Positions 31,563-42,190 of a stretch of 64,000 nt of DNA are shown here, in pieces. The stretch covers positions 12,142,648-12,206,647 of the forward strand of contig JAKSZU010000031.1 of the NCBI GenBank assembly GCA_026018925.1, read 5' to 3'. Below the pieces are notes generated by a model, which was not told the DNA's origin, searched no databases, and was given only the letters and a program-made list of their open reading frames with translations. How positions within the stretch are numbered: the stretch's first letter is position 1; each line of letters opens with the position of its first letter. A program made the position numbers and the translations under genes. Origin of the DNA: Tupaia tana (taxonomy: Eukaryota > Chordata > Mammalia > Scandentia > Tupaiidae).

Positions 31563-31630
31563 CCCAAATCCCAAGAGGTGAATGGAAGAGAGGATTGTGA
31601 CATGGTCAGCCCTTAGGAGGTGATTGCTGA

Positions 31631-31681
<51 letters not shown>

Positions 31682-31745
31682 TTTCTGTCTTTGGTGAATG
31701 CATGCACCCTTTAACAAAAACAAAACAAAACAAAACAACCAAAAA
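31436..31745 (+). mobile_element. SINE-A with expanded GT and CT tracts
   Basis: GGCCAGCAGGTGGCATAGAGG head. The GCGTGTGCGTG segment has become (GT)n at 31532-31560 and the CT stretch has grown at 31638-31690. The tail is CAAAACAAAAC. Confidence 0.88.
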
Positions 31746-31984
31746 ACTCAACCATCAAACCAACAATCCCTCCTACCAGGAGATAGCCTGGTAGATAGCA
31801 TGGGGCTCAGAGGAAGACACTGCATTTGCCAATCAAAGGTATATAAATGTTTAATATTACTCTAGATCAGTGGCCCCCAACCCTTTGGGCACCAGAGACC
31901 AATTTTGTAGAAAACAATTTTTCCATGGACTGAGAGGAGGGTATGGTTTTGGGATGATTCAAGATGATTCAACATTACATTTAT

Positions 31985-32280
31985 TGTGCACTTTCTTTTT
32001 CTTCTTCCTTTTCCTTTTTTTAAAATTAAAAAAAAAAATTTTCCACAGGGAATATGCGCTCATCAGAGAGAGACAGAGAGTCAGAGAGAAAAAGTAAGAA
32101 ATCACCCCCTAGAGGGGATGACCGTGCCACAATTCCTCCTCCTCCATTCTCCTCTCAGGATTTTTGGGTAAGCACATACACATGCCCTGCATGCTTTTCG
32201 AGCTGCTGGGTCCAAGATTTGAACTGCAGTTGGCCATGTGGGATCTGATACCTTAACCACCACACCACCTACCGGCCCTG
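31985..32280 (-). mobile_element. SINE-A inserted in the hAT copy
   Basis: TTTTCCTTTTTTTAAAATT tail, GGGAATATGCGCTCATCAG, GGGATGACCGTGCCACAATTC, end CACCACCTACCGGCCC. Confidence 0.87.
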
Positions 32281-32604
32281 TTTCTATTATTATTGCATTG
32301 TAATATGTAATGAAATAATTACACAGCTCACTGCAATGCAGTATTTGTGACTGTTCTCCAGTGCTAGCAGCAATACTTCAGTTCCATCTCAGATCATCAG
32401 GCATCAGATTCTCCTATAGAGGTGCACAGCCTCGATCCCTCGAATGCACAGTTCACAGTAGGGTTTTTACTCCTCTGAGAATGGCATACACTCACCGATT
32501 TGACCAGAGGTGGAGCCTGGGGTAATGTGAGCGATGGGGAGTGGCTGTAAATCCAGATGAAGTTTCACTTACTCACCCACCATTCATCTCTGACTATGCA
32601 AACT

Positions 32605-32659
32605 GGCTTATAAAAGGCCAGAGACCAGTCCTAGTCTGGTCTCTGGCCTTTTATAAGCC
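32605..32659. repeat. Perfect inverted repeat, 24-bp arms, 7-nt loop
   Basis: The arms are 32605-32628 and 32636-32659, exact complements, with TCCTAGT between. Each arm contains TTATAAAAGG. It coincides with the end of the hAT copy. Confidence 0.97.
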
Positions 32660-32907
32660 CAGAGGGTGGAATTCATGCTCCTGGTAATGCCTGCCCAGGT
32701 CTGGCTGTTTTCTGTCACCACCCATGGTCAGATACGTCATGGCCATGAGACCCATTCTCTACCCAAAGTGAGGTCGGTTCCTCCAAGATCTGATCTTATT
32801 ACATTGCTTTCATCTTCCTGTCCAGGCCCCATAGTTCCTAAGATGCAGGACAAGCTCCATATTTCCCATGAAGTCGGTCATGATCTTAGAACATAAAGTC
32901 ATCCCAT

Positions 32908-33369
32908 TGTTGTAGAGTGCCACCGAATGAACGGCCACCAAAGCCAGATTAAGTTTAAAGGGAGTCTTTATTAGCTGACCAGCGACTACAGTCTGAGGCT
33001 CAGGGGGGAAGAGTGCGCCGAGAGTCAGAACTGCAGCCCCAACTGAAGTTGGAGTAGTGTTTTTATAGGGGGTCAGTTACCAGGGGTTTCTGTGCAAGCA
33101 GTTGCAGAAGCTGAATTAAGCAGGTTAATTATTTCTGAGGGGACTGGGGTTTCCATGCAAGCAGTTACATTGCTAAACAAAAGTGTTTTGGGCTAGTTAG
33201 CAAAGACAGTCGCAGGTACAGGATTTCGTCCTGGATGTGGTTTTAGCACTAGCTGTTTTCTCATGGGAAGAACAAGCAGGAATACAGAAGCAGACAGCCA
33301 TGTTAGGGGGAGGGGACAAAATGGACGAACATTTGTTCATGTGTAAGATCCAATATGTGGCCTTCCACA
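32908..33369 (-). mobile_element. Solo LTR, same family as 15059-15518
   Basis: TGTTGTAGAGTGCC to CCTTCCACA, with CCAT at 32904-32907 and 33370-33373 as a 4-bp TSD. The reversed AATAAA lies at 32967-32972. It aligns along its length with the 15 kb copy. Confidence 0.88.
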
Positions 33370-33466
33370 CCATCACTCTCTAGGCTCCTAGAATACTTAG
33401 AATCAAGGCCATGAATTCTCTACTCTTTTCCTTGTAAGCATGATACATTCCATTAAGCATAAGTCC

Positions 33467-33736
33467 TTTTTTTTTTTTTTTTTTTTTAAAGCTTTTGCAA
33501 TAGGGCATGTGTGTTTGTAGGAGAGAAACAGAAAGAGACAGAGAGAGGGAACGTGAGAAAGCACCCCCCAAGGGGATGGCCACACTGCAATCCTTTCTCC
33601 TCCATTCTCCTCCTGGATTTTGGACGTGCATGCACATGTGCCAGGCATGATTTTCAAGCCGCCGGGTCCAGGATGCAAACTGTGGTCGACCATATAGGAG
33701 TCCAATGCCATAACCACTATGCCACCTGCTGAGCCC
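33467..33736 (-). mobile_element. SINE-A with 9-bp TSD
   Basis: Poly-T, AGCTTTTGCAATAGGGCATG, AGGGGATGGCCACACTGC, end CCACCTGCTGAGCCC. GCATAAGTC flanks it at 33457-33465 and 33739-33747. Confidence 0.92.
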
Positions 33737-33749
33737 ATGCATAAGTCTT

Positions 33750-36254
33750 TTTTTTTTTTTTTTTTTTTAATTTTATTTTATTTTTTTTCTTATTATCATC
33801 ATATTCTTCTTTATATTACATTGAATTACATATAACTTTACATTGTATTACATTACTTTTTCAAAAGGGAATGCCGTGCATGTCAGTCAGTACAGAGACA
33901 TTAATCTCCCCGCTTCAACATTCAATATCTTTTCTATGTTTTCCCCAATCATTATTATTATTCTAATTATTTTTTAAGACAGTCCATCGCTATTTCTCAT
34001 GTTGCTTGTACAAATACTTTGCCCATCATGAAATACTTCTCAGACAAATCCAGTTGAGAATACTATACATGTCAACATCAACAGTTAATAAGCCATATCT
34101 GTTTCTCACTAATGTCCTGCCTCTCTATTGTTCATTTGTTATCTTTCTCTATCCTCTTCTCTTCACTTCCCCCATTCCACACTGTCCTATTCTCATTAAG
34201 TACCTTCACTGCTTTTATGTCCTCCAATTTTTTTTTCACTATCATAGAATGCTGATAGTCGGTATATATTGAGTGGATACATACAATATCTTTCTTTCAT
34301 ATCCTGGCTTACTTCACTCAGCAATATATCCTCCGTATCTGACCACTTTCTATCAAATTCCAGGGCCTTGTTATTTTTTATGGCTGAGTAGTATTCCATA
34401 GAGTATATATACCACACTTTTCCAATCCATTCATCAGTTTGTGGACATTTAGGTTGGTTCCATGTCTTGGCAATTGTGAATAATGCTGCAATAAACATTG
34501 ATATGCAAGCACTTTTCTGACTGAGCGTTCTCCTGTCTTTTGGGTAAATACCCAGAAGTGGGATTACTGGATCGAATGGTAGTTCTATTTGTAGATCTTT
34601 GAGGAACCTCCATATTGTTCTCCACAGTGGTTGAACTAGTTTACATTCCCACCAACAGTGTAGGAGGGTTCCCTTTTCACCACATCCCCGCCAACACTTA
34701 TCACTTTTTATATTCTTAATCTTTGCCATTCTGACAGGGGTTAGGTGGTATCTCATTGTGGTTTTTATCTGCATCTCCCTTATGATGAGGGATGTTGAGC
34801 ATTTCCTCATATGCTTTTTGGCTATTCGTATGTCTTCCTTAGAGAGACTTTTGTTCAGCTCATTTTCCCACCTTTTAATTGGGTTAATCATTTTTTTTCG
34901 CATAAGGCACTTGAGTTCCCTATGTATTCTGGTTATCAGTCCCTTGTCTGAGGCATATTTAACAAAAATATTTTCCCATTCTGAGGGTTGTCGGTTCACA
35001 CTTGTTACTGTGTCCTTTGCTGTGCAGAAACTTCTTAGTCTAACATAGTCCCACTTGTCTATTTTAGGGATTATTGCCTGTGCCTTGGGAGTCTTATTTA
35101 AGAAGTCTTTGCCTACTCCAATGTCCCCCAGAGTTTCCCCAGCATTTTCCACCAGTAGTTTTATTGTTTGAGGTTTTAGGTTAAGATCTTTGATCCATTT
35201 TGAGTTGACTGTTGTTAGTGGTGAAAGATGGGGGTTCAGTTTCATCTTTCTGCAGGTGGATACCCAGTTTTTCCAGCACCATTTACTAAAGATGTTTTCC
35301 TTTTCCCAATGGATTGACTGATATCCTTTGTCAAAGATCAGTTGGCTGTAAGCTTTGGGGGTTATTTCTGGGGTCTCTATTCTCTTCCATTGGTCCACAT
35401 GTCTGTTTTTATGCCAATACCATGCTGTTTTGATGACCACAGCTTTATAGTATATCTTGGGATCAGGGAGTGATATGCCTCCTACTCCACTCTTCTTGCG
35501 CAGGATTGCTTTTGCAATACGAGGTCTTTTATGGTTCCAGACAAATTCTATGATTGCCCTTTCTAGATCTCTGAAGAATATCTCTGGTATTTCGATTGGA
35601 ATTGCATTAAACATGTAGATTAATTTGGGTAGAATTGCCATTTTGATTATGTTAATTCTTCCAATCCAGGAGCATGGGATATCCTTCCACTTTTTAATGT
35701 CACTTTCAATGTCTCTTTTAAGATTTTCGTAGTTTTCTTTATAAAGATCTTTGACTTTCTTAGTTAGGTTTATCCCTAGGTATCTTATACACCTTGTGGC
35801 TACAGTGAAAGGGATTCCTTTCTTCAGCTCTGCTTCGTTCAACTTGTTGTTCATAAATAGAAATGCTATAGATTTTTGGATATTGATTTTGTATCCTGCC
35901 ACTTTACTGTATTCACTTATTACTTCAAGCAGTTTTTTCATGGATACCTTTGGGTCTTCTAAGTATACCATCATGTCATCTGCAAATAAAGATATTTTCA
36001 ATTCTTCTTTGCCTATTCGAATGCCTTTAATATTGTTCTCTTCTCTGATTGCAATAGCTAAGACTTCCAGTACTATATTAAAGAGCAGTGGAGAAAGTGG
36101 GCAGCCCTGCCTAGTACCTGTTTTCAGAGGAAAAGCTTTCAGCTTTTCCCCATTCAGTATAATGTTAGCTGTAGGTTTTTCATAGATGGCTTTTATTGTG
36201 TTGAGAAATGACCCTTCTATACCAATCTTACTGAGAGTCTTAATCATAAAAGGA
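33750..36254 (-). mobile_element. L1 retrotransposon, 5'-truncated, open ORF2 remnant
   Basis: Poly-T at 33748-33768 is its A tail on the minus strand. CCCATGCATAAGTCTT at 33734-33749 and 36255-36270 is a perfect 16-bp TSD. The minus-strand frame ending at 34196 is open for about 686 codons inside the element. It shows the reverse-transcriptase FADD motif (about residue 134 of the frame), [14 protein letters not shown], and a C-terminal Cys-rich [18 protein letters not shown]. The frame continues 44 codons into flanking DNA by chance. The endonuclease, ORF1 and promoter are absent, so it cannot move on its own. Confidence 0.96.
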
Positions 36255-36270
36255 CCCATGCATAAGTCTT

Positions 36271-36714
36271 GAAATGGGTCACCATTTGAACTGGGCTGTG
36301 TAGTATGAGAAACAAAGATGGAATCCTTTATCCAAATGGATGGCACTTTGAAGGTGAAAGGGACTTGCAGACGGAACTCCGACATGAGCAGAGTTTAGCT
36401 GCTGCTGTTTGCAAGCTGCCTGATTAGAGACGGGGAGCAAATCTTTAGCAATCTGGACACCGGAGTTCTTACTCTGAAACTGCTCTTGGACAGCCAGCTC
36501 TGTGACTTCATATGCCTGGTATTTCTGGAGGGGTCTGGAAGGGAAGTAAATGTAACCAGTGTGTTGAACGAGTATGACTCACAGCTCATAAAGCAATTTT
36601 ATTTTGTCTCCTACCATCTCTTCAAATATATGTAGTGAGCTTTGGGGGGGAGGTAGTTCTTTGTTGTCCTGTCAAGGAAATAATACCTCGTTCCACGATT
36701 TCTCTCTGAGTTCT
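36271..36714. other. Spacer beyond the L1
   Basis: Unique sequence with no recognised element, ending at the CT-rich tail side of the next SINE. Confidence 0.45.
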
Positions 36715-37010
36715 CTCTCCTTCTTTCTTTCTCTCTCTCTCTCTCTTTTTTTTTGCCATAGGGTATGTATGCTAGTGAGAGAGAGACAGAGAGAGATAGA
36801 CAGAGAGATAGAAAGTGAGAAATCACCCCCCCCCCCCCCCCAGGGAGGAATGGCACATCACACTCTCTTCTCCTCCATTCTCCTATTAAGATTTTGGGCA
36901 TGCATGCACACATGCCTGGTGTGATTTACAAACTGCTGAGTCCAGGATTCAAACCATGGTCAGACATGTGGGAATCCAGTGTCTTATCCACCATGCCACC
37001 TACTGGCTTG
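36715..37010 (-). mobile_element. SINE-A with a C16 run
   Basis: (CT)n, TTTTGCCATAGGGTATG, a C run at 36826-36841 where the consensus has six to eight C, end CCACCTACTGGCTT. Confidence 0.87.
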
Positions 37011-37119
37011 GTCTCTTTCTGAGAATCTCTTTTTTTTCCTCCTTCTCCCCGGCCCCGCCCCATATTTGCATGCATTCTCTATCATGAATGAAATGAATGA
37101 ACTTTAAAAATTTTAAAAA

Positions 37120-37366
37120 TGGGGGCCAGCCCTGTAGCCTGTGCTTCAGGGAGCTGGGTTCCACATGGCTGACCACGGTTGGAATCCCAACCTCAGTGGC
37201 TAGAAAAACGTCCGAGGCTCGTGTGCATACATGCCTCGAATCCCAGGAAATGGAGAATGAAGCAGAGACTGCAGTTGGAGCATGTTCCCACTGGGGGCGC
37301 TTTTCCACTCTCTATTTCTTTCTGGCTGTCCAGGTAAGCTCATGCACCCTCTGGAAAAAAATTAAA
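37120..37366 (+). mobile_element. SINE-A, very diverged
   Basis: GGGGCCAGCCCTGTAGCCTG head, GTTGGAATCCC box B, GAAATGGAGAATGAAGC, CTCATGCACCCTCTGG. Confidence 0.7.
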
Positions 37367-37382
37367 AACTAAATAGGGCCGA

Positions 37383-37655
37383 GACCAGCAGTTAGTGCAA
37401 TGGCTGTGTCGCTGGGCTCCCATGTAGCCGACTGCAGTTCGCGTCTCGGACCCGGTGGCTTACAACTCACGCCGGGCGCGTGTGCGTGCGTGCCCAAGAT
37501 CCCGAGAGGAGAATGGAGGAGAAGGGATTGCGGCGTGGCCATCCCCCCTGGGGGGTGATTTCTCGCTTTCTGTCTCTCCGTCTGTCTCTGTCTGTCCGGC
37601 GAGCGCACGCGCCCTATAGCGAAAAACCTCTCCAAAAAAAAAAAAAAAAAAAAAA
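37383..37655 (+). mobile_element. SINE-A, young, perfect 16-bp TSD
   Basis: GACCAGCAGTTAGTGCAATGG to CTATAGCGAAAAACCTC and a long A tail. AACTAAATAGGGCCGA flanks it at 37367-37382 and 37656-37671. Confidence 0.96.
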
Positions 37656-37792
37656 AACTAAATAGGGCCGAAGATATCCTAGGCCTTTTACTAAGGAACA
37701 GCAACAGTAAACCTTCAAAGGGAACCCCGTTTTCTCTCAAGCACTGGTAAGGGTGAACAAAATTTGAAACAGAGACGGGGGTTGATGAGAAT

Positions 37793-38045
37793 ATTCTTTA
37801 AAGAGACTTTTGGTCTACAGCACATGCACTCGCCGGAGAGACAGAGACATGTAGAGAGACAGAAAGCAAGAAATCACCCCCCAGGGAAATGACCGCACCG
37901 TAATCCCTCCTCGTCCATTCTCCTCTCAAGATTTTGGGCACTCATGCGCATGTACCCGACATGAGTTCTAAGCATGTCAGGCCTCGAACTGCAGCCAACC
38001 ATGTGGGAGCCAGCGATGTAACCATGACACCGTCTGCTGGTCCCG
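37793..38045 (-). mobile_element. SINE-A
   Basis: CTTTTGGTCTACAGCACATGC, AATGACCGCACCGTAATCC, end CGTCTGCTGGTCCC. GATGAGAAT on both sides may be the TSD. Confidence 0.88.
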
Positions 38046-38055
38046 ATGGATGAGA

Positions 38056-39230
38056 ATGTATTTTTTAAATTTTATTTTATTTATTATTATCATAATCTTT
38101 TTAATATGACATTGAATCACATCTATCTTTACAGCGTATTACATTTCTTTTTCCAGCATGATTACCATGGACGTCAGTCAAGACAAAGACATTAGTGTCC
38201 ACATCAGCAGCAGCAAATAGCTTTTCAGCATGTTTTTTCAGATTATTATTATTATTTATTCTCATTATTTTTTTCTCTTTAAATTTATTTATTTTTTACA
38301 TTAATTCACTATACATCATACAAATGAATTTTCCATCCAAAATACACTGTGTATTGGCTCAATCAAGCACATCAACATACATGTTATCAGCAAATAATTT
38401 TCCAATTCCTATGTCTTGTATACTTTGTTTTTTGCTTTGCCATCCTTGATTCCCTATCCCTCACCCTCTGCCATGTTCCACCCTCCTCCCACATTGTCTC
38501 TGGTATCCATGGTTGCTCTCTATGCCTTCCCCCCCATTTAATTGATTTGCTAATGAACTTAATTAGTCTAAATATATCCAATAGCTAGCACAGCTGATAT
38601 ATACCTATACATGAACCCAAGTCTGACTTTAGGCATAAACCCCAGTGAGTAGAATGAACATATTATAAAGTAGTACCCAGCTGGGGCTATATAGCTTACT
38701 GTAGTCATCAAATATGCATTTTTTTTTAATTTCGATATGAACAGTTTTACTGTTTTTTTTCCTCCTGCAACTTTTTTTTTTTTAAATTACTTAACAATCA
38801 TTCCCTGAGCATCATCACAACATACTAAATGTGGTTTCCCATCTAGAATAAACTGCATAGTGGCTTAATCATGCATGTTATCATCAATAATATTCCATAT
38901 CTACTTTCATACACATGTATACGTATATATATGTTTTTTACCCCATGTTTGACCCTCTGCCCTTTCCCACTCTCTTATTACACTATCTCTGCTATATACA
39001 GTTGTCTTCCATTCCTTTTCCCCCAACATTTTGTTGGTCACACAATATCATAAGTCATCTAACTACTTTCAGCAGGTAATTTCAAGAAGAGTAGTTTTGA
39101 GCTGGTAATGATATTTCCTTGAAACTTAAAGCCTAGAAACAGGTTAGTATTCTGTTCAAATAGTAGGTACATGCACCTATCATCATTATTTTTTTAAACA
39201 ATCACTATATATCATTTGGCTTGTAAAGAG
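38056..39230 (-). mobile_element. L1 3' UTR segments
   Basis: TTTATTATTATCATAATC, TGACATTGAATCACATC and GACGTCAGTCAAGACAAAG are diverged matches of the L1 3' end at 33800-33900. Two further similar segments (CACTATACATCATACAAATG; CATGCATGTTATCATCAATA) follow, probably the L1 UTR of older copies. Confidence 0.6.
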
Positions 39231-39239
39231 AATTTACCT

Positions 39240-39500
39240 GGGACCAGCAGTTGGCGTAATGGCTATATCACTGAACTCCCATGTAGTCGACTGTGGTTCG
39301 AGTCCCGGACCCGGTGGCTTAAACTCACACTGGGCGCATGTGTGTGCGTGTGTGCCCAAGATCCCGAGAGGAGAATGGAGGAGAAGGGATTGCGGCGTGG
39401 CCATCCCCCCTGGGGGGTGATTTCTCACTTTCTGTCTCTCTGTCTCTCTCTTTCTCTCTGGTGAGTGTACATGCCCTATAGCAAAAATCTTTTTAAAAAA
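39240..39500 (+). mobile_element. SINE-A
   Basis: GGGACCAGCAGTTGGCGTAATGG, GTTCGAGTCCCGGACCC, end CCCTATAGCAAAAATC. Confidence 0.93.
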
Positions 39501-40155
39501 TGAGATAAAAAGAAGAAGAAAAATATATCATGACTTTTCTAATAAGCCAATATTTAAAAGCCATCATGAAGGGTTGGTCCTCATTCATCCATGCTGATGA
39601 TTAGTCTCTGGACCGCGCTGTGTCACCAGAAGGGTCTCACACACAGCAAATTTCTCCCACAAACCACAAAACCGCCTATCAGAGCTGAATGCACGTCCCT
39701 TCCTACATAATTAATACCCCTCCTGCTTCCACCTGGGATCAAAAGGATTCGATGCAGCGTATCATTAAATCACAAATGCACACGACGCTTTAAATTAAGA
39801 TGCTTCAAACACCACAAAGCGGGTGAGACAGAGAGACCTGGAATTTCAGGAACCTGAAGAAATTCTTATCCCAATCTTGTACGCTTCTGAAAACCACCAA
39901 CCTTAAAAGCCTGTCATTCTTCCCATGATATTGGGGTGTGCGGGATTTTTCCCCTAGAATGTTAGTCCCTCCATTACAAAATGTTTAGCCTTTCTTCAAA
40001 GCTGATTGCCATATTTACAGACATATATATATATATAATGTATATATTAAACTGGCAGACCGCTGCGTGTGACTGTGTGACAGTAGGAGTGTGTGTGTGT
40101 GAGTGTATGAGTGTGTGTGGGGGAGAGAGACAGAGAAGGAGAACACAGGCCATGG
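39501..40155. other. Repeat-free island
   Basis: Unique sequence with a short (TA)n at 40022-40035 and a GT-rich patch at 40088-40120. No gene recognised. Confidence 0.5.
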
Positions 40156-40420
40156 GCCAGCAGATGGCATAAAATTTATGTTGCAGGACTCCCACGGAGT
40201 TGACCAAGGTTCAAGTCCTGGACCCGGTGGCTTAAAACTCACGCCGGGCGTGTGTGCGTGTGTGCCCAAGATCCCGAGAGGAGAATGGAGGAAAAGGGAT
40301 TGCAGCGTGGCCATCCCTCCCGGGGATGACCTGATATGCAGTGAATTCATGATGGGAAAATTCACTTGGTATGCTGCTAAGATACAGTGATTGAACGTAA
40401 AAAACAAAAACAAAACAGAA
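40156..40420 (+). mobile_element. SINE-A 5' part joined to an L1 3' end
   Basis: GGGCCAGCAGATGGCATAAAA to CATCCCTCCCGGGGATGA is SINE-A. It switches to an L1-like tail: GAATTCATGATGGGAAAATTC and GATACAGTGATTGAACG, then an A-rich end. It compares with GTACAGTGATTAAATG at 30086. Confidence 0.7.
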
Positions 40421-40433
40421 AGAGTTGTCTACG

Positions 40434-40676
40434 TAGGCTGGCCCTGTGCACAGTGGTTTGGGCTGTGCAGGAAAAGATGTCGTGTGACCAGCCTGTGTTC
40501 CGGCTTCATGCCAGGCACATCCACGCCGGTACCCAGGGGCGTGGAGGGGTGGAGAATTGGAGGGAAAAGGACCGCAGCGTGGCCACGCTCCACTAGAAGA
40601 TGCTGTCTCTATTCTCTCTCTGTCTCTGCTGTGTGCACACGTGTTCTCTCTGGCATGGACAAAAGGAAGAAGAAGT
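40434..40676 (+). mobile_element. SINE-A, very diverged
   Basis: GGCTGGCCCTGTGCACAGTGG head, GGAGAATTGGAGGGAAAAGG and GACCGCAGCGTGGCCACG in the body. Confidence 0.65.
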
Positions 40677-40935
40677 AGAATCTAAGCACCAACAGAAAAA
40701 GCATGAGCCCTGCAATCAGCAACTACGGCCAACACGGCCAGTCACCTCGGCTTCCTGCGGCGTCACCAAATGCTGCACCACTGCACCGGGCAAGCTGCCC
40801 TCTGGAAGGGGCACGGGCCTGTCTGCGCGAGGAAGAGGGCAGCGCAAACGCCATGGCACCAGTGTCGAATGGCAGGCAAGGCTTCCTTGGCTTTGTCGAA
40901 TCTCAATACCTTCCCAAGGAAGCTGCTTTCTTTTT
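40677..40935. other. Unique GC-rich spacer
   Basis: Open frames on both strands run from here into the adjoining microsatellite. No domain is recognised and I read them as chance. Confidence 0.4.
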
Positions 40936-41060
40936 ATTTCCCTTCCTTCCTTCCTTCCTTCCTTCCTTCCTTCCTTCCTTCCTTCCTTCCTTCCTTCCTT
41001 CCTTCCTTCCTTCCTCTTTTTCTTTGTCTTTCTTTCTTTTTCTTTCCCTTTCTTTTTTTT

Positions 41061-41120
<60 letters not shown>

Positions 41121-41154
41121 TTCTCCTTCCTTCCTTCCTTCCTTCCTTCCTTTT

Positions 41155-41226
<72 letters not shown>

Positions 41227-41330
41227 TCCTTTTCTTCATTTTCTTTCTTCTTTCTTTGCCTTTCTTTCCCCTTTTCTCTTTCTTCTTTCATTTCCTCTTC
41301 CTTTCTTTAATTTTCTTTATCTGTACATTT
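40936..41330 (+). repeat. (CCTT)n/(CTTT)n polypyrimidine array
   Basis: CCTT repeats at about 40942-41012, CTTT repeats at 41060-41120, CCTT again at 41124-41150, then CTTT to 41230. From 41026 to 41236 the plus strand is only C and T. Confidence 0.97.
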
Positions 41331-41342
41331 GTCTTTCAAAAA

Positions 41343-41502
41343 TGGTTTTCCATTAATTATTATTAATTTGACCAGAGAGAGAAAAAAAAAAAGAGAAAGA
41401 GAGAGGGAAAGTGAGAAAGCAAGCCACCAGGTCCAGGACTCAAACCAAGACCCTAACCATGTAGGAGTCCAGCACCTTAACCACCATGCCACCTGCCCGC
41501 TC
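41343..41502 (-). mobile_element. SINE-B
   Basis: TTATTATTAATTTGACCAGAG, GAGAAAGCAAGCCACCAGG, end CCACCTGCCCGCTCC. Confidence 0.87.
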
Positions 41503-41517
41503 CTCTCCTTTTTCTCT

Positions 41518-41770
41518 CTTTTTTAAAGATTTTATCCTGCTGTGAGGGTGCTCATTAGTGAGAGAGAAAGAAAAAGAGAGAGAGGGAAAGTGAGAAATCA
41601 CCCTCCTATCCTCCAAGGTGGGCAGCCATGCTGCAGTCCCTTCTCCTCCATTCTCCTCCTGGGATGTTGGGCACGCACGCACACGTGCCCAGCATGATTT
41701 TCAAGAGGCCAGGTCTGGGTGGGCCGTGTGGTAGCCTAGCACCTTAACCACCATGCCACTTGCTGGCCCC
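41518..41770 (-). mobile_element. SINE-A
   Basis: GATTTTATCCTGCTGTGAGGG, GGGCAGCCATGCTGCAGTCC, end CCACTTGCTGGCCCC. Confidence 0.85.
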
Positions 41771-41949
41771 TAACCTGTGCCTTTCAAGACTCTCTTGAAC
41801 AAATATATCGATCCCCACGTCCATTCTTCAGGGTCTGCTATCCATGGCTGTGGGACATGAGACAGATACACACGCCTTCACCCAAACCGACCGGTCCTCA
41901 TTAGCGAACGCGTTGAGGCGCTCATGGGTTTGCTAGCGACGTTCTTCCA

Positions 41950-42178
41950 GCTCTGATTGTAGCAGGAGGAGAGATAACGCTTGGGTTGGCCAGGAGCTGG
42001 TGCCCTGTGGGATGGTTGGAAAGGTTTGGCTTTGCACCTGGGGGCTCGCTGAGTGTGCTGGTGCACCCCTCTGCGTTACATCCAGGCTGCCTGAGGCTGG
42101 GGTGGATCGAGGCAAGCAGACTCTGTGACGGGCCTCTCTCCCTCTCTCTCTCTCTTCTTTGTCTCGAGAAAAGCAACT
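41950..42178 (+). mobile_element. SINE-C, diverged
   Basis: GCTGCCTGAGGCTGGGGTGG and ATCGAGGCAAGC core, (CT)n, then TCTCGAGAAAAGCAACTC. The head is poorly matched. Confidence 0.5.
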
Positions 42179-42190
42179 CAATAAAGTTTT

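Larger units (their letters stand above)
31868..32659 (+). mobile_element. hAT-type element, second copy, opposite orientation
   Basis: Begins CAGTGGCCCCCAACCCTTTG, continues GACAATTTT-like words and TTACATTTATTGTGCACTTT. It is split by a SINE, then resumes TTTCTATTATTATTGCATTG through GAGCGATGGGGAGTGGCTG to the terminal hairpin. This matches the 26.1 kb copy in reverse. Confidence 0.72.

Noticed and set aside
15059-33369. One provirus with its two LTRs at 15 kb and 33 kb
   Set aside because: Each LTR has its own, different 4-bp TSD and there is no viral coding sequence between them.
34758-36185. Plus-strand frames across the L1 (96 and 144 codons)
   Set aside because: They are antisense shadows of the L1 ORF2 remnant.
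36255-36385. N-terminal extension of the L1 ORF2 frame (first 44 codons)
   Set aside because: It lies outside the TSD that ends the L1, so it is flanking DNA that happens to be open.
40600-41366. Overlapping Phe/Ser/Leu-rich (plus) and Lys/Glu/Arg-rich (minus) frames of about 200 codons
   Set aside because: They are translations of the CTTT/CCTT array in all frames, with no start context or domain.
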